DNA of 11,702 bases, from the NCBI GenBank assembly GCA_003024985.2, contig PXIH01S0003438.1, one strand, 5' to 3'. The translations under genes and the position numbers were made by a program. This document shows, in pieces, positions 8,386 through 11,702 of this stretch. The DNA is from Euperipatoides rowelli. Its lineage: Eukaryota; Onychophora; Udeonychophora; Euonychophora; Peripatopsidae. The notes beneath the pieces were generated by a model. That model had not been told where the DNA came from. It worked only from the letters and a program-made list of their open reading frames with translations, and ran no database searches. Numbering within the stretch: position 1 is the stretch's first letter; each line of letters starts with the position of its first letter.

Positions 8386-8919
8386 TTGATGACTTCAACA
8401 AAATTTATATACAATTCAATAGATTAAACTTACCTAACTCAGTTAAAATTAACATATGGCTACAGTTTAAGCAATTTTTATTTAATATTATTAACAATGC
8501 TAATAAGAAATTTAAGCAGAACCTGAATAAAAAAAGTACAACTTTGCCCTCTATTACTAACAAAATGATTGATTTTAGATAAGACGGCAGTTCCATATTT
8601 TATTGTTTGTAAGTGTTCTTTAATCGAATTGATTAAAGAGCGTGATAAAAATAGTTATCTGTTTCTTCGAAAGCAAATAATAGCAACAGCATATGAAATC
8701 ACTAGTCTTACCACATCTTGTTTCTTCAGAAAGCCGGCGTGTTTGACGCTCAAATATATTTATGTAGATAACTGCTATGTAAAAGGATACAAAATGATTA
8801 ATGAAATATATAGTTTCTATAAAAAGATTTATGTTGATGTGTCAGTTGAGCTTGGAAGATGTTGACTTTCTCATAGAAGGTACTATGGAAAGTATATACA
8901 ACTTTAGTATTAGTATTGA

Positions 8920-9900
8920 ATATATTTATGCAGCTTTAGCACTTATTAATAAAACATGTTCACCAGGGCATGATCTTATAGATGTGCATACTTAGAAATT
9001 GTTTGAAAATTTGTTTTGTCACATTTATGTTAATATATATAATGCTTTAATCAATAATGTTTTTATTAACCATTCTTTTGTTCAATCTTATAATTTTGTG
9101 TAAGAAAAAGAATATAGAGCAGGTGGATAAAATTAGTTTAGATCTAATGAGTCCCATAGGCATTGAGGACCTAGATATGAAAATCTTTGTCTGAATCCTA
9201 AATAACAAATTAATTATCATTATATTTGCAAGATTGTTTGTTTCAATTTGCTCTGAAAGACTCTAACATACATGTTCCTATCTTTTGCATCCAGGAAGCC
9301 ATTTTTGAGGTAAAGAGGTTGGAGCTTGAAGGGGCAGCCTTAATCTTTTTTAATGTTCACAAGGCATTTGATAGAGTAAATCTGAAATATTTAACAAGGG
9401 CAATAATTGATTTATTTGGCCATTCTAATTTATTGATGGGACTAATCAGCTATATATGTAATAAATCAGTTAGCGTAAAGCACAATAATAAGCTCTTTTA
9501 CACAATGGGGGTCAGGGGGGGGATAACACAAGGCTCCCCTTTGATCTCTAATCTTTTTGCAGTCTACATTAATTCATTATTGGCTCAGTTAAATAACCTA
9601 AAAGTAGGAATTTTTTTTACCTAATATTGGGTTTCAGTTACGGCTATGGCGTAGCTTTACAATATTATTTTATTGAATGATATTAGCTCGTTAGATGTGG
9701 TCATGGGCCTTGTTGACAAGTTTTCTAGTGAGTCTGGTTCTACCTTTAATCAAGCTAAAATAAACGTTGGGCAGCCTTTCAAAAATAATATAATTAGGCA
9801 ATATAGTAATTATCTTCCGTCAACATTTCTTGGTTTACCCTATCTGTTTATAGGCAGGCAAATGCAATTAAACATTCAAAACATACTTCGACAAATTTAA
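8920..9900 (+). other. ORF2 reverse transcriptase domain, catalytic residues lost
   Basis: An early motif reads ALALINKTCSPGHDLID (about 8931-8981, frame 2), like the usual GKxPGxDG. SPIGIEDLDMKIF (9150-9188, frame 0) matches the usual RPISLLxxDYKIL block. Motif A reads FFNVHKAFDRVN (frame 1), with Asn (9352-9354) where the catalytic Asp belongs. Motif B is GITQGSPL (9520-9543). At the motif C site, A-M-A-stop-L-Y-N-I-I-L-L lines up with the usual ALAYADDIILL, so Tyr became TAG (9652-9654) and both Asp became Tyr and Asn (9658-9663). The thumb side follows with SGSTFNQAKINVG and FLGLP. From 9226 to 9897 a single frame holds, with two internal stops (9622, 9652). The domain call is secure; the motif C alignment is by eye. 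Confidence 0.88.
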
Positions 9901-10330
9901 GATAATAATTGAGCAACTAAAATATAAATATATTTCCTTGATATCTAAAGTCCGAATAATCAATTGCTACTTATTATCAAAAATTTACTACTTGGCTTAT
10001 CATACCAGACTCACTAGAAGATTCATCAATCAGGTTTATTCATTTATTAATGAAATCGTATGGGGGAAAAAGCTCATCCCAATTTCTAGAAATAACTAAT
10101 TTTTATCAGTTAACAACTTTAAGTGGTCTGGGTCTGCATGACATTGATGAGTTGTATATGGTCATTAGGGCTAATCTCTGTATTACTTTTGGGAAGGTAA
10201 GGGAAACGATCTTAAGATATGCTCAAGTAGAGCTGACAGACCACCACCGCCGGATATTATTCTTTTGCGCACCTTTTTTATTATACTCTCGTGCTATGCA
10301 GATGTCTCTGATACTTTGGATAAAGTAATT
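9887..10330 (+). other. ORF2 post-RT conserved blocks
   Basis: Frame 2 (9887-10096) reads YISLISKVRIINCYLLSKIYY and then FINEIVWGKKLIPISRN. This is the block seen after the reverse transcriptase in L1/Tx1-type ORF2 (Leu-Ser, then GR/K, then IN, then SK, then a W-G-K-x-x-P segment). Frame 0 (about 10085-10325) continues with LSGLGLHDID, the equivalent of the usual GGLGLxDI. The change from frame 2 to frame 0 near 10085 is a simple frameshift. These blocks argue for the L1/Tx1 group rather than for LINE groups with an RNase H. Confidence 0.75.
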
Positions 10331-10543
10331 ATAGAGAAAGTCTCATACAAATTTTATTATGGCGTGATTACAAATGATATACAGCCTCAAGGTGAAAGAA
10401 GATTGATTAGATTTTTTTCGCAACATTTGATTTTACACAAATATCCACCTAATATTTATGATTTTACCTTTAAATTATGGCATTGCATTCATAAAACCAA
10501 GAACTTTAAGGTTGTTAAGTATGGCCTCTCAGTGGAAGATAAT

Positions 10544-10914
10544 TGTTTGTTAATCGCACTGAGGATGACGCTCATATCTTCTTTGAATGTGCCAATTTTA
10601 CAGACTTTAGAAACAAAATTTTATTCTTAACAGGCTGGAATTTGCAAGACAGCAATTTGCTATCTACTGGTTTATTTATGTTACAACATAAGGGTTTTAT
10701 TGTAATTATAATTTACAGCCTCTTCCTCATTTGAAAGGCCAGAAATGCCATGGTCTTTATGGGCATACAATTGAGAATGTGGCCCTACTTTGTGGGTGAA
10801 CTAAAAGAGTATTATAAGAATGACTTAGAGAATTTGCCTATAGATTTAGTAGAGGATAAGTGGAAAAATGAGTTTTCTATGTATTTTTTTAATAAGTTTA
10901 TATGTGATGTATAA
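10544..10914 (+). other. ORF2 C-terminal Cys/His motif and tail
   Basis: Frame 2 supplies a Cys at 10544-10546, and frame 1 then reads NRTEDDAHIFFEC (10552-10590), the HxxxxC half of the C-terminal CCHC motif known from L1-group ORF2. The second Cys is unclear because of a frame change at the same place. Further on, KARNAMVF (10735-10758) follows a TGA at 10732-10734 that stands where relatives have Trp (TGG to TGA). After that, 59 codons are clean up to TAA 10912-10914. Confidence 0.75.
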
Positions 10915-11010
10915 AATTTTTGTAGAAGTGGTCATATTAATATTTATTGCAACTTGTTATGTTTCATGACATTGGCTAATAAAGTTTGGGAGCAAATCCC
11001 TTAAAAAAAA
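10915..11010 (+). terminator. LINE 3' UTR, polyadenylation signal and poly(A) tail
   Basis: The 3' UTR is short (under 90 bases). AATAAA at 10978-10983 lies 19 bases before the A run that starts at 11003. Between them GGGA (10988-10991) and TCCC (10997-11000) can pair around a five-base loop. The tail is eight or more A bases and merges into the 3' target-site duplication. This layout supports the + orientation and insertion from a polyadenylated RNA. Confidence 0.85.
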
Positions 11011-11021
11011 AAATGAAAATA
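11009..11021 (+). repeat. LINE target-site duplication, 3' copy
   Basis: AAAAATGAAAATA identical to 5989-6001; the leading A bases merge with the poly(A) tail. Directly after it the sequence rejoins unit B at ATAGATT (compare B1 4047-4053), skipping 39 bases present in B1. Confidence 0.85.
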
Positions 11022-11675
11022 TAGATTTGTATATATACAGTATAAAATTTTTACTTTTAAACATACCATATCATTTAAAGAACATAATAGGACTTTGTTC
11101 ATTTATTTACTTATACAAATGTAGGGTTCTACTGTAACATTAATACACACTATAAAAATCCTATTTTAATAAACAATACGGCTGAACATAGCCTATTGTT
11201 ATTGAACATTAATAGCATTTCTAACAACCAAATTTTATTATAGCTATATACCATTATTTTCCTTTCCCTTAATGGCATTAGGCCTAATATTTAGGTATAA
11301 TATTTAACCCTTTAGCATCAAATTTTACCATACTTTATCTTAAATATGATATTAATAATTGCCTGAAGATATAATTTTGCAAACTATATTCTGTCTGTAT
11401 GGATTCCTTATTACATTATGTAGCCTAGCTATAATCTTAGTTCTGATATTATTTTGGTATTAGTTATCAATACTATATTGTTTTTCCCAACTTATTTTCA
11501 TCAGCTTCTTTGATCTTCTCAATTGAAGTCCTAACTTTTATTTTATATTAGCCTAGTTCTAATTGATCGAATATTCCCATGGCTTTACATCATCTTTAGA
11601 GTATTTTTCCACAGTAGGTTTATGTTTAACTATGTTTAACTCTTAATTATCTAGAGAGTATGTTTTATGATATTA
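11022..11675. repeat. Unit B, copy 2 (B2), right part after the LINE
   Basis: Aligns with B1 4048-4679, with shared words such as CAAATGTAGGGTTCTACTGTAA and TTAGGCCTAATATTTAGG (split over several positions). A stretch of about 20 bases near 11078-11098 is absent from B1. The B1 word TACGGTAC at 4151-4158 is replaced here by unrelated bases. No coding frame. Confidence 0.85.
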
Positions 11676-11682
11676 TATACTG

Positions 11683-11700
11683 TATATATATATATATATA
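11683..11700. repeat. (TA)9 microsatellite at right window edge
   Basis: An uninterrupted TA run of 18 bases close to the right end of unit B2. The window ends two bases later, so what follows cannot be seen. Confidence 0.9.
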
Positions 11701-11702
11701 AG

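Larger units (their letters stand above)
7598..10914 (+). pseudogene. LINE ORF2 remnant (endonuclease + reverse transcriptase)
   Basis: The polyprotein of about 1,100 codons would nick target DNA and copy the LINE RNA at the nick. Domains in order are the endonuclease (7616-8270), a linker (8390-8870), the reverse transcriptase (about 8920-9900), C-terminal blocks (9887-10330) and a Cys/His motif with tail (10544-10914). The ATG at 7598 is chosen because the endonuclease motif I (ISLNVQGLN) follows within ten codons. The sense passes through all three frames. Stops include 7865, 7942, 8363, 8580, 8993, 9101, 9192, 9622, 9652 and 10732, with frame changes near 7865, 8031-8042, 8370, 8575, 8840, 9120, 9200-9230, 9890, 10085, 10270-10325 and 10541. 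The length fits L1/Tx1-type ORF2 and no RNase H is present. The C-terminal end at TAA 10912 is firm. Confidence 0.9.
6002..11010 (+). mobile_element. Near-full-length, degenerate L1/Tx1-group LINE (non-LTR retrotransposon)
   Basis: A roughly 5.0 kb insertion in unit B2. The parts in order are 5' leader (6002-6304), ORF1 remnant (6305-7327), spacer (7328-7597), ORF2 remnant (7598-10914), 3' UTR with AATAAA at 10978-10983, and a poly(A) tail from 11003. It is flanked by an 11-13 base target-site duplication, and B1 supplies the empty site. ORF2 has an apurinic/apyrimidinic-type endonuclease at its N-terminus, a reverse transcriptase, C-terminal blocks and an HxxxxC motif, and no RNase H. This fits the L1/Tx1 group; the clade is inferred from motifs only. 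Both ORFs carry many stops and frameshifts, so it cannot move on its own. The 5' end is probably but not provably the original one. Confidence 0.93.

Noticed and set aside
8405-8596. Minus-strand 63-codon frame rich in Leu and Ile
   Set aside because: It is antisense to an AT-rich ORF2 linker that reads well in the sense direction; the hydrophobic look comes from AT-rich codons.
11683-11702. Start of another unit A copy after the final TA run
   Set aside because: Unit A does follow a TA tract, but the window ends before any diagnostic base, so this cannot be supported.

Overview
The window looks like eukaryotic, probably invertebrate animal, nuclear DNA. It is strongly AT-rich, has (TA)n and (AAT)n microsatellites, contains no long host open reading frame, and holds a poly(A)-tailed non-LTR retrotransposon. 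Mollusc is a weak guess from recurring short motifs (TACATGTA, TAGGCCTA-like and TAGCCTAG-like words). No bacterial-style operon, rRNA, tRNA or CRISPR array was found.

Layout. Positions 1-807 and about 895-1784 are two diverged direct copies of one non-coding unit (A1, A2), with a (TA)14 tract at 884-911 before A2. Positions 1785-2683 are single-copy AT-rich sequence with no gene I can support. Positions 2684-4679 (B1) and 4681-11675 (B2) are two diverged direct copies of a second non-coding unit of about 2 kb. B2 is split by a roughly 5.0 kb LINE at 6002-11010. A (TA)9 run closes the window.

The LINE is on the + strand, appears near full length, and is dead. It has a 5' leader, a broken ORF1 (RNA-binding Gag-like protein with one CCHC knuckle), a 270-base spacer, and a broken ORF2 (apurinic/apyrimidinic-type endonuclease, reverse transcriptase and a C-terminal region ending in a Cys/His motif). 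It ends with a short 3' UTR, AATAAA and a poly(A) tail. A perfect 11-13 base target-site duplication flanks it. The ORF2 order, the C-terminal blocks and the absence of an RNase H fit the L1/Tx1 group. ORF1 would have coated the RNA, while ORF2 would have nicked the target and primed reverse transcription. Neither frame is intact, and all three catalytic aspartates of the reverse transcriptase appear replaced.

The most informative structural signal is that the only two ambiguous bases (808 and 4680) sit exactly at the junctions A1|A2 flank and B1|B2. This suggests that the apparent tandem duplications are overlapping, diverged contig ends joined by a scaffolder. If so, B1 and B2 are an empty and a filled version of the same LINE insertion site. 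I found no convincing undescribed biological system; the content is repeats plus one decayed retrotransposon.
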